In this document: one piece after another, positions 1 through 56,577 of the stretch
Layout of the letters: every line of letters starts with the position of its first letter
Position numbering within the stretch: position 1 is the first letter of the stretch
Assembly: GCA_033961575.1 (NCBI GenBank)
Contig: CM066727.1
Coordinates: forward strand, 116,114,434-116,178,433
DNA length: 64,000 nucleotides
Source of the DNA: Aselliscus stoliczkanus
Lineage: Eukaryota > Chordata > Mammalia > Chiroptera > Hipposideridae
Reading direction: 5' to 3'
Notes under the pieces: generated by a model
The model's database searches: none
What the model was told of the DNA's origin: nothing
The model's input: only the letters and a program-made list of their open reading frames with translations
Position numbers and translations under genes: made by a program

Positions 1-80
1 AGCAAACTTGTCTGTTCCCCTTCCCTATTCCCCAATGCTGTTCCCCTCCCCCAATTCCCTAATTAAAAAAATCTTAAAAC
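1..80 (+). mobile_element. Tail of a Rhin-type (T+) SINE
   Basis: Only the 3' end is inside the window: CTGTTCCCCTTCCC blocks, then an A-rich tail with ATCTT. It matches the tails of the SINEs at 56578, 41559 and 58413. The usual AATAAA has become AATTAAA here. Confidence 0.65.
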
Positions 81-239
81 AAACAAACAAAAAAACACTT
101 ATACCCATAAATTGGACATCTAAGCTGAAATGGATAAATTCCTTGGGAAAACACCTTGTCAAAATTGATGTAAGAGTGTATAGAAAACTAAAATAGCCTT
201 CTGTCTATTAAATAAATTGAATTCATAATTTAAAATCTT

Positions 240-2215
240 CTCATAAAGAGGACTCCAGGCCCAGATAGTTTTACTGGTGAATTATAATAAACTTTTTTTT
301 TTTTTTTTACATACAGGAGGACAAAGGAATTTACAAAATAATCCTAACAGAATTAATATGTAAAGTGAACAAGGCTGCAAAATACAAGGTCAATATATAT
401 ACTAACATAAGCTATTGGAAAATAAATGTTTAAAAATATTATGCACAATACCATAAAATAAAATATTAATAGGTAAGAATAAGTTTAATGAAAAAAATAC
501 CTCTGTACTGAAATCTATAGAACATTGCAGAAAGAAATTAAACAAGACTTAAATAAATAAAGAACTGTATCTTGGATTGTAAGTCTCAGTATTGCTAAGA
601 TACCAATTCTCCCCAAATTCATCTATAGATACAATGCAATTCCAATCAACTCCAGAGGGCTGTTCTGTATGAATTAACAAACTGCTTCTAAAATGTATTA
701 TATATATGAAAATGCAACAGATCTAGAAAAACCAAAATAATCATGTAAAAGAACAAGAGGGAGGACTCACACTACTTTATTTCAAAGTTAATATAAAACT
801 AATGTAATGAAGTCAGTGTTGAACTGGTATATTAACAGAATAAATCAGACAGAACACACACATATATTCAATTGATTTTTGATAAAGGTGGCAAGATAAT
901 TGTAACAAAGGACAGATTGTGCCCAAAGATCTCCCCTACGTAATTCAGTGGGGAAATGAACCCCAGTGCTTGAGCCATCTATTTGTGTGTGAAAAAAATG
1001 AGCTCACATCCTTAAATTACACCATATACAAAAATTAATTTGACACAAATCATAGATCTAAAAATAAAAACCATAACTATAAAACTTCTGGAAGAAAACA
1101 TCAGAGAATGTCTTGTGACCTTGGGGTAGACAAAATTAGGCAGTGCACAAAAAAATCCTAATCATAAAAAAAACCTTGAAAAACTGATCTTTATTAAAAT
1201 TTTAAAAACCTGCTTTTCAGAAAGACAACATTAAAAAAATGAAAAGGCAAATCACAGAGGATAGTCACAATATGGATATCTGAAACAAAGGGGTTGTTTT
1301 CAAAATATATAAACTCCTATAATTCAATAAGTAAAAGACAAATAGCTCAAGAAAAAAATGCACAAAACAGACACTTTGCAAAAAACATATTTGAATAATC
1401 AATAAACACATGAAAAAATTATATCAATAGCCACCCGAGAAATACCATTAAAATTACAATGAGATACCAGTTAATATCCATTAGAATAACTAAAATTAAA
1501 GACTGATCAGAGTAACTGGCCAGCATGTGAAGCAACTTGAACTCTCATACATTGCTGGTGGGGTCATAAGATGGCACAATTATTTTGAAAATCTGTTAGG
1601 CAATTTCTAATGAAATTAAACACCTACCCTAAGACCCAACAAACACACTTCTAGGTATTGACTCAAGGGAAAAAAAGACCTATATCCTCAAAAAGACTTA
1701 TGCCAGCATGTTTGTAACGCTTTTATTCATAACAACCCAAATATCCAGCAACAAATGAAGGGATAAATACACTGTAGTATGTCCATGCAATGGAATACTA
1801 GTCTACAACATGACCAAGAGTGAGAATAAGAACTACAGCAGCAGCAAGAAAAAAAGGAACAAACCCTGGATATGTGTAAGAAAATCAATGAATCTCAAAA
1901 ACTCTGAGCAAAAGAAAAGACAAAAAAGTGTACATATTGTGGGATTCCATTTCTATGAAGTCTGAAGATTGGCAGAAGGAAGCTTTGGTGGTAGAAACTA
2001 GGTTGTGGTTGTCTGCAGTGGGGGTGAGGATTAACCGCAAACAGGCATGAGAGGCTTTCTAGGGTGACAGAAATGTTCTGTCTTGATTATGGTGGTGGTT
2101 ACATAGGAGTGCATTTATTAAAACTCTTACACCTAGCCATACATGTAAAATCTATGCTTTTTATTGCATGCAAGTTATACTAAGAAAATTATATTAACAT
2201 GACACCAAAAAATTC
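240..2215 (+). mobile_element. Old L1 LINE, ORF2 3' half and 3' UTR, sense orientation
   Basis: The A-rich stretch holds degraded L1 ORF2 sequence. The ATTCAATTGATTTTTGATAAAGG segment near 868 matches the L1 region before the end of ORF2. At 1780-2215 there is a typical L1M 3' UTR with GGTGGTTACA and a terminal ATTATA-rich tail. Many stops and frameshifts show that it is dead. It lies in the PRMT8 intron upstream of the first visible exon; 2216-2790 is unique intron. Confidence 0.75.
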
Positions 2216-2795
2216 CCAGTACTGTTGGCCATGAGACAGATTGCTTGTTGATAACCTTGAATGGATGAAGACCCCTGCCTCACCAGCATACACAGATTAA
2301 TCATGTTCTCCTTGGGCTGGAGGCCATTGTAATGGACAACGTAGTTTCTTTCCTACCACAAAACACTTAAATAATGGTAGATAAAGGAACATGGTTTTCT
2401 ATTCTTGAAAACCAAAAAACAAAAATAGTACACACACAGAGGACTCCTTCAGTAACCTGTTCAATGACAATTTTCTCACCAAGGCGGGAAGTTTCACTGC
2501 AAGTGTAACTTGAGTCTCTCATGCTGCATTGTACTAATCCTTTCTTTTGGTGTTTTGGTAAATTGGAGCTTTCCCAGGTCTGGATATGAGTTTCTCCTTT
2601 GATTGTACAATGCTATCTTTCTTGGGTAGAGTTTTGGGTCTGGCATTGTTTGTAGGATGCAGGTAGCCACTGGTCCAGCTGCCCCACTGTGCTCCTCTGT
2701 GGCTTGCCTAGTGACATCATCAGGCTCCTTGAACAATTTGGTGGGAGGCTCCTGGGGTCCATGAACCTGGTGCACTGCCAGGTGCCTTGAATACA

Positions 2796-45661
<42,866 letters not shown>

Positions 45662-46445
45662 CACATGTGGGAAGCTGCAGAGAGCAAGCGAGAAAAAAAA
45701 CTCTCACCTCGATCTGCAGCACTGTAACAAGGAATACTGTTTGCAGGACTACACGTTCGAAAACCAGAGTTTTAAATTCTGCCTCGAAGACTGGGGGACT
45801 CAGCAGGGCTCCTGCGGGCCCTGGCACTGGACAGAGGGCCTCGGCTCCTCAGCTCTGCTCTGGGAGCCCCTCACAATGGCTTTGCTGTTGCTGAGCAAGA
45901 GCAAGCTCACGGAGCGCTGCAGCTGGGCCTGAGGACAGACAGTACCCATGCATACCCATTGTCCTCCTCTACTGTGAATCTCCAGACCTGCCGAGTTTTG
46001 CATGCTGCAGGCGTCTAGGGCAGAGCGCTTCACTAGAACCTGGAGACTAGTGTCTTTGATAGCATAAGCCAGATTTCCTGTCTGTCCGGTGATGTGTGCG
46101 TGCGTGTGCACGGACAGCATATGCAGTCGTTTATTTACCCACGACACTGTATATGCATGCATATACAACCACTGGGTACACCCATGTGTTCATTCAGGGC
46201 GTGTGTGTGTGCGCGTATGTGTGCGTAGATTATATACTACTCTCAGAGGAGGTTCTGTTGCTTTCGAATAGGAATTTGTTTTGTGATTAGTTCTCCCCCT
46301 CCCCATCTCTTACCAGATGTTAAGCAGCTATGAAATGTTCTCTGTACTAGCTCTGGTCTCCTTTTGACTAGACCGTGGCTCTGAACTCTGAGAGTAGTAC
46401 CACACCGTCTGTGGGCGCTCAATAAATGCACATGAGAGTGAAGCA
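45662..46445 (+). other. PRMT8: PRMT8 3' untranslated region
   Basis: About 780 bases run from the stop codon to just after an AATAAA hexamer. The region is unique-looking, with alternating GT/GC and CATATGCA-type stretches at 46085-46230. The end is placed about 20 bases after the hexamer; the true cleavage site and any longer 3' end are not visible from sequence alone. Confidence 0.75.
46421..46426 (+). terminator. Poly(A) signal of PRMT8
   Basis: Canonical AATAAA lies 760 bases after the stop, followed within 40 bases by GT-rich sequence (CAGCTGTGTTCCTGGTG), the usual downstream element. No better hexamer lies between the stop and this site. Confidence 0.8.
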
Positions 46446-49400
46446 ATGGGACAGCTGTGTTCCTGGTGCTCCGGAGTGGGAGGGCTGGGGGACAAGTCAC
46501 AGGCCATAACGAAACAGAAAATCAAAGGAGCAACACACTGGTTGCTCCCTGCTCCGGGAAGGTGAGCTCCTTGGTAGAAGCAGTTGGGGAGTCAGAACTG
46601 GCTCCAGGGCACCTCCCCTGCAGACTCTCAGGGGAGGGGGAGAGGGTCCTGGACCTGGGGTGGGGGATTTGAGCTAACCAAGAGTGATCTAGAGTGGGAG
46701 GGCACATGTAGCCTGGAGGTAAGCCAAGGTCGGGAGCAGGAATCTGGGGTGTGCATGCTGCTGGGAGGGCCAGGAAAAAGCAGGAGCCAATGGCTGAGAG
46801 ACTGGGCAGGGTCTGAGGAAAGGGCCAGTGGAGGGACACCAGGCCTTCTGGGCCTTTCCACTGAGCCCCGGTGAAAGGCATTTGGTCCTTGAGGTGGCAC
46901 CCCAATTTCCCATCACAGTTCCCTTCCCCAGTGAGGATAGTAAATTTCCAGTCTCCCCAACTTCTTCAGCCCTGCCACCACTAAGATTTTGGACTCCACT
47001 CCCATCACGAAGAGGGCAGAGTCAAATGAGAGAAGTCTGTGGCCGGGAGTGGTTCACAGAAGAACTCACCTGTGAACAGGGACCCAGGTCTAGCTGACTT
47101 GAATAGTCAATTGCTAGGTAGCCTGAGGGCCCGCCTCTCTGGGGCCGGGGGCCTGGGCCTTGGCGGTCTAGCCCCACTGTGCCTCCGCTGCACTGTGGAC
47201 ACTGGGTAGGTCCTGCTGTATTCCTGGCTCGGCCTCATCACCACAGAAACAGGGAGCTGGACCAAGTGAATCATTTTCACACTGTGTCCGGGACCCCTGA
47301 GGCTTGTGGGAAGTTCCAGGGGCAGAAAGGGCAGAGCTCTGGGTCTTCTCTGCCTAGATTCAAAAAGAACAATATTTCCTTTCTCTGGCTTTATTTTCTT
47401 TGGAAAAAGAATTCTACTAGTAAAAATAAAAATAAAATCAAGAAACGAAAAGGAACCAAGATCAAAACCAAACACCTTTGAAAACGACCTATGTAGGTGA
47501 CTCTGAAGGTCTCCCGGGTCTCATACTCTGAGGTAAGTGCTCTCTTGGACCCTCCCTCTTCCCTTCCCTCCTGCCCATCAGACATGTGCAATTTCACCTA
47601 AAGCTCTTTCTTCAGATTTTGAGTCTTAGCTGGGTGCCTCCACCTGGCCCAGAACCACATTTTTACTCACCTGCATCTTTATGTTATCTTCTACCCCCTT
47701 CAGCTCTAAAATATTCTCTCTGGAACCATCATCACTCAGAAAGGAGGACAGGTTCTGTGGGCAGATACAGCGCCTCTGTCTTAATTTTAAAAGGGACCTC
47801 CTCAAGGAGCACATAGATGCCTGGATGCTCTGCTTGGCAGGCAAAGTGGCTTTCACTTGCCCTCTGGCCTGATACTTTTGTGTAGTGCATAAACTGCACC
47901 ACAGTACTCAGGGGCCCTGAGAGAAGTGAAGCCCTTATTTTCCATTAGAGACCTCTGGGGGAAACTTCTAGCCTTAGTCCAAGAGTAGTAACAGAATCTC
48001 TGTAGGATGGAAATACGATGTCCTTTGCCAGGCCCGGTGAAGTGTTTTGATTTGGTTTGGTTTTTGGTTATTCTTTAGCTTCAGAGACAGGCAGTCTCAT
48101 CCATGCCATCATCTTCCCTGGGAGAGACATTCCAGGGGCTGGAAAGGCAGGATGGGAGCATGCAAAGGAGGCCTTGGCTTGCCTAGGGGTGGCTGTCCTG
48201 TGGACAGCAGTGCCCTTGAAGATCATAACTGACTTCAGCGACAGTGGCCCCACCCTTTCATAAGTCTCTGGCATCTCCTTACTCACTGGCTTCCCCAGTG
48301 ATTAGTTCTCGGGAGTTAGGTGCAAGGTGCTGCTCACCCCTCTTGTAGCTGAGGCTCTGAGATCCGGGGGGAGGAGTGGAGTTGTGGGGGACCTGGGCAA
48401 GAGCACAAGTCTTGCTCAGCGCGCCCTCTGCTGTTCATGCAGCTTCCTCTGCACCCCCCGCCCAGGAGGCCTCTTTGTACCTGGAGACAAATACAGTGAA
48501 AATCATGTAATGCTTTTTGTCCACATGTATTAGACAAGAACTATTGAGAAATTTAAGAGGAGACAACAGAGACTATGTTAGAGGAAGGAGGGGTTAAGGA
48601 AGGACATAGGGGTGGGGTCCCCAGAGGGCATTCTAGGGGAACTCATTCGTGGGTTTGCACTGCGGTGGAAGAGCAATAGGCTCCTTGAGGAGGCCCCTTT
48701 AATAAAAGTCAGCTCTGGATTCTGCCTGGCCTCAGTCAGTGAGCCCATCCAGCTTTGTGCTGAATTCCATCCAAGGGCAATGAGGTAAAATCCTATCCTG
48801 CCAGGAGCCAACCAGGATGAAGCTCCTGTTTGGGGCCTGCAGGCATCCCTGATACCCCTGGGGCGGGGGGTGGGGGGGAGGCCAGCTGAGCAAAAGCCCA
48901 GCAGTCTTTTGAGCCTTCAGAGGAGAGGAGGGTCATCCCTGGGCCTGCCCTGGTCCCGTCTTCTGCCCCCCCCCACACACACACACACCTCAACCCCTCT
49001 CTCTCTACTCCTGGGCTGCAGGAGTGGAGCCCTGGAGGCCTGAAGGAGTAATTCCACCGCAGCCCCTCCCTCGTGCCCCTGGGAAGGCTCCAGTGGGAAC
49101 TGTAATTTCTCTCTGATTCAGTGGAAAATAAGCAATATCTGCCTTGAGCATGGAAGTCAGTGTGTGAGGTTTCAGCATGACAATAGAGATGCTATAAGAA
49201 TGACTTTACTTATGAAACCTATTTTTTCCCTGATTCCGCTTTTTTTTTTTTTTTGAGACTATGCAAATCCCATTAGTGACTTTCTCCCCTGTCACTCTTC
49301 TCCCTCTCTGGGGAATGGCTCCCTTCCATTCCCAGCCCCTCTTTCCTGAGACCTGCAGCTGTGGTGCCTCTTTTGTGAACTTATTAGGGCTTTATTGTAC

Positions 49401-50944
49401 CTGGGTCACTCTGGGCTTGCTCAGAGGTCCATTGCAGGCATAGCCTCTCTTCCCTTTTAGGCCAGAGCAGGGACTTCCCTCTTTCTGCCTGTGTCTTACC
49501 CTGAGCAGAGTGGGGGTACAGGGTGTCAGCTGACCAGCATACGCCTGTGGAACATACCCAGGAGTGACTCGAGAAACACCAGGCTCCTGTCTCCCCTCTG
49601 TCTGTGTCCCTCGGGAGATGCCGACATTTTCTTTTCTCCTGCAAAAGCCACCCCATGAAGGCCCTACCTGGTCCCCTGTCTCTGCAGCCTTCCTCTACTC
49701 TTGGCACCACACCTGGCACCCCATCCCTAGGCCCAGCCTGGCTCCAGGTCACAGTAATAGGATGAAATTAAGCCAGATGTTTCCGCCCCTCCCTGCATCT
49801 TGAGCAGTCACCGCCAGGAGTCTGTGCCCCACCCCATAGCCAGCTCTGGTCACTGGGCATCTGCCCTGCTTTGATCTCCTGCTTTACGTCCCAAGTTCCA
49901 CATAGTATGTGAGCTTTGTCTTATTATTGCAACCCCCCCTCCCTCTATTACACAGAGTCTCCCCAGCCTGGTTTCTGGAGCCTTCCTCCTACAGACAGAT
50001 TTTTCTGGATCCCTGCTACCTCCCTGGAGCCTTGAATTGCACCTCCCTGCACACCTGGTTGTGAATGCTGCCCAACCTGGGAGGCACCCTAGCTTGCCTT
50101 ACACCCTTAGGCTGCCACATGTTGTGTCCAAACCCTGGGCCTGTGGCCTTGTGACTGCCAGAATGAGCCTGACTTCCTGAGGATGGGTCCTCTCCTCCCA
50201 CCTGTCTGACCATAGGCAATGTGCCTGGCTCCACATCTGGAGTCTCCCAGGCTGCCCTGTCCCAGCCTGTTGGAAGCAATTGGCCCATATTTAGCTAAGG
50301 CTCAGACACAACATGTTCAGTGATCAGAAGTTCAGCCAACAAACATTTATTAATGGACTCTAGGCTCTGAGCTGGGCATTGCAATAGAGCAGAGTCAGCA
50401 GGCACCGTTCCAGCCTTCCCTGCACACACTGTCTGGCTGTGAGTCTCTGGGCATGCCAGGCCTGCTCTTGCCTCAGTACTGAGAAATTCAGCCTTTCAGT
50501 CATTCTCCCTGGCCACCCCCTCTACTTGTCCTACCCACTGAGCCATCCACATTCTTCACCTAGCTTGGGGAAACAAGCTGTGTCAGGGTGGGTGGGGAGG
50601 CACGTTGCTTCCTTAGTGTCTCTCAGTCATCGAGCCTACAAGACAGAAAGACAGTGCCTGAATTTCCCTACTATCTGCACATTCCACAGGAGGGCCCAGC
50701 CTGTAATTTTCAGAGAGGGAGGCCTCAGACCCCTTTTTATCTGAGCAATAGGTCATTTCTCACCACAGAAGTGAAAAGTGCCTTTCCCAAACGCTAGCCT
50801 GCAGCTAACACCTTAGCCTCAAGGGCAGCCAGAGAAAACTGAGCAGAGGAAAGTAGCCCAGATGCTGGCTCACTGGACCCAGGTCATGGCTGTCCCCACT
50901 TCCCAAGGCAGGCTGCCGTCACTGGGCAACTCTGCCACATGACA

Positions 50945-51160
50945 TGAGGTTTGGAGCCAAAGGACCAAGTCAAAGTCCCTCACTGCCGCTTACTATGTGA
51001 CTTTGGACAAGTCACTACACATCCATGAGCTGCAAAAGGAGATAATTTGGATAAAATGAAAAGCATGTAAACAGGTTTGGAAACTGTAAAGTACAATGGA
51101 AATTCCAGTTATAATTGCCATTTTAATACTATTTATGCCTTGTATTCTAACTCTGTTATT
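50945..51160 (+). repeat. MIR SINE
   Basis: CACTGCCGCTTACTATGTGA, CTTTGGACAAGTCACTACAC, then TAAAATGAAAAGCATGTAAA, in MIR order. Confidence 0.7.
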
Positions 51161-51389
51161 GAGAAGCACACCTAGATGCCAGTGCCTGAGGTCTGTGGGC
51201 CCCTGAAGGTCCTGGAAGGCATCAGGGCCGCCAGCACAGACTTGGCTGACAGCTGGCCAGCCCCCGGGCCACAGGCTTTGGCCTAGAGTTTGGGGCAGCA
51301 CTGTAGGTGACACACCCATGGAGGTTTTGCAAAAAGCCCTGGGCTAAATGTTTTGTCTTTGGATACCCCTGGTTATTGGCAGAATGTAA

Positions 51390-51960
51390 AAGAATTCACA
51401 AGACTCAAAAGAAATAGAAGTTAGAAAATTTCTGTAAGAAGAAAGGTGCCGGCAGAGAGGCTGCCGGGGCCAGAGTCTTAAGTGGACAATTGCACCTAAC
51501 TCCAGTTTAGCTTTTTCTTATATGGGAAAGGGTAGGTAAATTTCCTTACAGCAGGAGATGTGACATCCGTCTGACATTAGGCTAAGGTCATTTGAGTGAC
51601 ATGTGTAGGTTATATAACTAGTGTCTCTCTGTACATGCTCTTATCCATAATACATATAGGAAAACCCATGGAGGTGGGGGCGTGGCAAGCCTTAATGTTC
51701 ATTTTATTCTAATTGTATTATAATGAGGCGGTGTTCAAGCTGAGGGCAGGCTCCAGCAATCTGCGCAGGAGTCAAAAACTAACTGTTTCTGGTTGAGGCC
51801 TTATCTCCTTTTTCTAAGGATGTTTCTACAGAAAAATTTATCTCTAGGGGTTGAGCCTGGGCAGTCCCTAGAGGGAGGAATGCAGGCCTGGGTAGTCCTG
51901 GTGGGGCTCATTTTATTAACTCTTTGTCTGCCTCATCACTAAAGTGACCTGTTTCATGGC
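51390..51960 (+). repeat. Possible LTR-like dispersed element, class not assigned
   Basis: The texture is that of an LTR: AAAGGTGCCGGCAGAGAGGC, TGACATCCGTCTGACATTAG, a TATATAACTAG box at about 51612 and CAATCTGCGCAGGAGTC. I see no coding region and no convincing ends, so this is tentative. Confidence 0.3.
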
Positions 51961-53485
51961 TCTTGTTTATTAGCTCTTTAAAGACGTCTTAAGTGGCTTG
52001 CAGAGCTTATAAAGTCCATCTCCCAGCCTCAGGCAGGCAAGGACTAGCTGGCATCAATACATCGTGACCACAATACATCGTGAAGAGCTTCAATTATGGA
52101 GATGCCACAGCCCCACCTGGGGCAGTCTGGGAAGGGCCTGCCTCCTGGCTCTGTTGACTTGCACTGTAATCACAAGGACTTCCTGGGGCCTTGAGACTGA
52201 GCCTAACATGGAGGTCTAGTGCCGTTGGCGCATCCTGTGGAGAAGAGAAGTAGTAACCCTAAGTGCTCACTCTGTTTTGGAATCCAACACATGCTGTCTT
52301 TCCCAGGAGAATTTTTCCTCTTGTCATATTTGGTTTCAATCAATAACATGTTGAGTTTGTGTACTCAGAGCACATAATCTCTTTGATGGCCAGAGTTAAC
52401 AGCTCAAAAGCACGTTCCGGGGACAGGCAAGAGGGATGAGATGGGGACCAGGCTGAGAACCCTACCTTGACTGCAGCAACAGCCACAAAGATGCTTGAGA
52501 GTTGCCTGCTACATTTTTAATAAGAAATAACCAGCCAACTCCCTGCTGTCATAAATTATCATTAATGTGACAGAGACATGTGCCACTATGGCACTGTGAG
52601 TCAAAAGCCATTAGAATTACAGGGCAACAGGGAGCCTTCTCTGTGTGTCCAGGGTAAGGACTGAGCCTCCCAAGAGAACACGTGTGCAGGAAGGAAGGAG
52701 TAAAACCTAAAGATGTGAAAATATCATGCTGCACACACGGGGACAAGAAGGGTATATACTTACCGCCTGTTACCTGGAGGCTGGGCATGGCTTTCAGGTC
52801 AAGCATCAGGTGCTATCTCCTCTTCAGCACGTGGTCAAGAGGCGTGTGCACTGTGTCAAGGAGGCTTTTTCCTGGGCAGTGAGAAGACACTGCTGGGTTT
52901 CAACGAGGAAAGTGATGGGACGAGATCTGCATGCTACACGTGCTCACAATCTAATGAGCTCAATTTGGCAATTGTTTCCCTGAAAAATGGCAGTAGATTT
53001 AGCCCAGTGCCTACTCCAGAAAATCAGCCACAGAAAAGATAAATATAAAAACGGCAAAACCTCTAGGAGCCACAGTGGAGGATGGAGATCGAGGCTCCCT
53101 TGGGTTGCTGTTACAGAAAATGACTTGAGTACAATTTCTTCCTTGTAGGATTGCCTCATTCACCAATTGGGAGTCTGCAAAGGTGCAATTTGTGCAACTC
53201 TGAGATCATTTGCATTATTCTTTCTGGTGTCGTGTCATACTATTCTTCCCACAAGAATGGCTTCCTCTCAGCTCCTATTGTCTAAGAGGTAGAAGGTGGT
53301 TGGTAGGGTCTGTGCAAGCTGGATCTGTGTTTTGGGCCTGCTGTATTGTTTTCCAGCCCCAGGCAGCTGTTTCCAGGACAGCATAATGCTCAGCACCACT
53401 CAGCTCACAGACATATTCCTGAAGCATCTTTCAGAGGCTCCATGGGTCCTAATGGGTTTCTGATATTATGACAATTGCTTTCTGG

Positions 53486-53560
53486 CCATGGTTGGTTAGC
53501 TCAGTTGGATAGAGCATCATGTTTGAATTCAAAGACACAAGCTTCACAGGCTCACCGCTC
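53486..53560 (+). repeat. tRNA-like SINE fragment
   Basis: GGTTAGCTCAGTTGGATAGA is a good tRNA D-arm/A-box, but the B-box and acceptor pairing are lost, so it is a SINE remnant rather than a tRNA gene. Confidence 0.5.
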
Positions 53561-53599
53561 AGTGTTATGGTCATGGAGGATGCCTTAAACTCCAGCCAG

Positions 53600-53840
53600 C
53601 CTTGGGGATAAACAGACCTGGGGGTGAAGACTGGCTCCTCCAGCCAATGGCTCTGAAACCTGCAGTGAGTTCCTGGAGTTCCCTGTTCCTGTGTGACTTC
53701 TCCCCCTGTTCAATGGGGATGATGGTAACACCTTTCTCCCAGGGTTGCTGTTGAGTGTTCCATGAGATAGCATGAGAAGATCCAGTAACACACCCAAGGG
53801 TATGCAGTGCAAGGTGGCTGCTTATAAATGGTAACTGAGG
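53600..53840 (+). repeat. MIR SINE
   Basis: ACCTGGGGGTGAAGACTGGC, TCCTGTGTGACTTCTCCCCC, AATGGGGATGATGGTAACAC, CAGGGTTGCTGTTGAGTGTT, in MIR order. Confidence 0.8.
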
Positions 53841-54224
53841 GGCCCAGACAAGAATGTGCAGATGACTCTGGGCTTTGCCAGGGATGATGGAAGAAGCAAC
53901 TCCAAGTAAAGTCTCTGCCCACAGCTGATCAGAGAGCTTGCCTTGCAGGGCCAAAGAGGAAAAGCATGATCCTCTGTTGCTTGGAAACAGTTCTGAAAGT
54001 GGCCTTGGAGATGCCTGAATTAGAGACACAGTGGGAGGTCAGGGCAGGGCCAGTGCTCAGGGTGACCTGAGGCCATTAAACTTGACTAAGAGCCTGGGTC
54101 ACCCGCTGAGTGGTGCAGAGTTCAATATGGGTTCACACCTGGCCATAAAGGCAGGAGGCTTCCCGTGGTGTCTGGTATCTTAACTGAGGACCAGCAGTCA
54201 CCTGAGAGGAGAGGAGCACGGGGC

Positions 54225-54450
54225 ATGGTGGGGTGTGGACCCTGGAGCTGGAAGACTGGGTTCAAACCCCAATTCTCCCATGTCTGGCTAAATAGCCTTG
54301 AGCAAGTCAGTCAGCCGCTCCCTGCCTCAGTTTGCTTTACCTGTAAACCGGGGTAAGCCTTTTATCTTCCTCAGAGGAAGGTGGGAATGGTCTAATGTGA
54401 GCGGTGCCTGGGACGAGGTAGGCATTCTGTGTGGTAGCTGTTATTACCAT
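54225..54450 (+). repeat. MIR SINE
   Basis: Near complete: ACTGGGTTCAAACCCCAATT, CCTTGAGCAAGTCAGTCAGC, CCTCAGTTTGCTTTACCTGT, then GGTGCCTGGGACGAGGTAGG. Confidence 0.85.
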
Positions 54451-54599
54451 GACTACCAGGCACAGCTCTGACCGACGCCAGGCTGCAGGCTTTCTGGGAC
54501 CTGAACACATGGCTCTCAGCCTCAGGCTCGGCTCCCTGTGCCTCGGGACAAATATCTGTGCCCACAATTACCAACCTGTGGTACTGGCATCTGTTTTTG

Positions 54600-54722
54600 T
54601 GTCTGTCTGCCCCAGACTGTGAGGCCCCGGAGGGAAGGTGCTATATCTCACTTAGGTTTGTATTTCAGGGTCAAGTACAGCTTGGCCCATTGTAGGTGTT
54701 CAGTAAATATTTGCCACATGAG
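54600..54722 (+). repeat. L2 LINE 3' end
   Basis: ACTGTGAGGCCCCGGAGGGA, GTTTGTATTTCAGGG and the ending GTAGGTGTTCAGTAAATATT are the L2 3' terminus. Confidence 0.75.
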
Positions 54723-56154
54723 CAGATGATGACGTGCTGCCATGATGCTCTCGTGAGTTGCCAGGACGCCTGCTGCTCCTCCTCTTGCACCCGACCATGC
54801 GGACTTGAAGTGGGCCCTGTCCCAATCTAGGCTCCAATGTTCTTGTTCGCTAAGTGAAGCTGTTAGCTTATGGTGATCTGCAGGCCCACACCCAGCTTGA
54901 AGAACCTGTGATTTTCTGACTCCGCAGCTCCACAGCTTTTATTTTGTGAACCCAACCTCAGAACTTTCTAAGAAAATCCTGCCCCTGACCTTTTAGTGGG
55001 AGAGAGTAGAAGGGCTGCTGGGCTTTTTTCTCTTCTGGGGGGAGGGAGGAGTTGAGGTCAGGGGTCCCGGTGAGAAATAAAGGCCTGAGGAAGAAATGAA
55101 GGTCCTGCCAGGATGGCAGGAAGACACCCTGGTGGGGGCTTTGCTGATGAGGAGCCAGAGGAAATGGGAGTGCAGGCCGGGATGCCTGTCTGCTCCAGGG
55201 ACCTGACTGGCCTTTATTAGTCTGTGACTTTGCTGAGAGGGGACTATCTCTTGGAAAATCATTTTAATAACTGACAGGAAATGGAATTAAGGATGCTGGC
55301 TGCCGGCTAGCCAGGGCTGGGTGACTCGCTTCCAGGTGGGGAGTTAGTTTCGCTCTGCTAATATTGCCTATTGATTATCTCTGATTAGATTTGCTTTCAT
55401 GTGTCACCCCCAGTGGTTTCTCATGAGTGGACCTTGGAGATGTGGGCTTCTGAAGAAGGTGAGGAGAGAGCAGAGGGAGTAGGGCTGGGCAGGTGTCCAG
55501 ACTCAGAGGAGGCCAGGGAGAGGTGACCAGCAGGCAGAGGCAGAGGGCAGACAGTGTGATCGGCTCTAAACGCAGTGAATCTGGCCCTGGACATAAGGGT
55601 TCTGGCCGGAGCAGGAGGAACTCACGCCACCGAACCTGTTTCCACAGACAGAAAATGATCCACAGAGGGACAGAGAGTGTCATGGAAGGGACTTGAAAAC
55701 TCTAAAGTGCCGACACTTGTGGGTTTCCTATTCGTCCCTCCCAGTCCTCAAGCTCATCTAGCTCTGATTATTTGTGTGATAGAGGAAACGATGGCTTGGA
55801 GAATTCAAAGTAGTGGATGATACAAAATTTAATTTTATTTGGCTTGAGGGTTGCAGTATAGAATCCCTAAATCCTCTCCTTATTCTGAGAAATCCCCTTT
55901 CCTAAGGCTTTCTGGATGTAATTGGAAAAAGTATGGGGTGGGGAAGTACTGGGCAGCCTGGAAATACCCTGGATTGTGGCAAGGCAGAGAGGGAAGGATG
56001 AGACTTAAAATGTGGCGTGGCTTGCAGACAAACACGTGACACATGAGAGTCAAAGTTGGTTGGTTCTGAGGTTCTTTCTCCCTCCTCCGTCCTCCCTACA
56101 CCCTGCGCCCCTCTCACTGTTGCATTCCAGGACTAGGGTAACAGATCTGAACTT

Positions 56155-56560
56155 GTTGCCCTGTATTCAGTCTTGCCCCCTCCTTCCACTCTACTCTCTT
56201 CAAGCACAATTGCAAACCTTGTCACTCTTGTTAAAATCCCTCCAATGGCTTCTTGTCACCTACAGATGGTATTTAAACTCCTTCTGATCCAAGCAGGGAG
56301 GCTCTCAAGTTTTGGTCTGTTCTCCTTACATCCCTCATTCACTCTGGAAGCCCAGCCCCTCCCCACCCCAGGCGCCCCACCCCATGCTCTGCTCCAGCTA
56401 CACCAGCCCGGGACCAGCACCGGTGGGTCCCCAAACCAGCTCACTCTTCTGCTGTTCTACTCTCTCCTCCATATTCCTGACCGGTGAGCTGTTCTCTTTC
56501 CATCCTTGCCTGAGGGCTTCCTCTTCATCTTTCCGTTCTCAGGCCATTATTGAATCCTTT
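56155..56560 (+). repeat. L2 LINE fragment
   Basis: AAAATCCCTCCAATGGCTTC, GATGGTATTTAAACTCCTTC and CTTTCCATCCTTGCCTGAGG follow the L2 3' region; interrupted at its right by the composite SINE. Confidence 0.6.
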
Positions 56561-56577
56561 GTTAAAACATGGCTGCC

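Noticed and set aside
53486..53560. Possible tRNA gene
   Set aside because: Only the D-arm half is tRNA-like; the T-arm and acceptor pairing are missing.
53571..54029. Minus-strand ORF of 152 codons
   Set aside because: About half lies on a MIR element; no domain seen.
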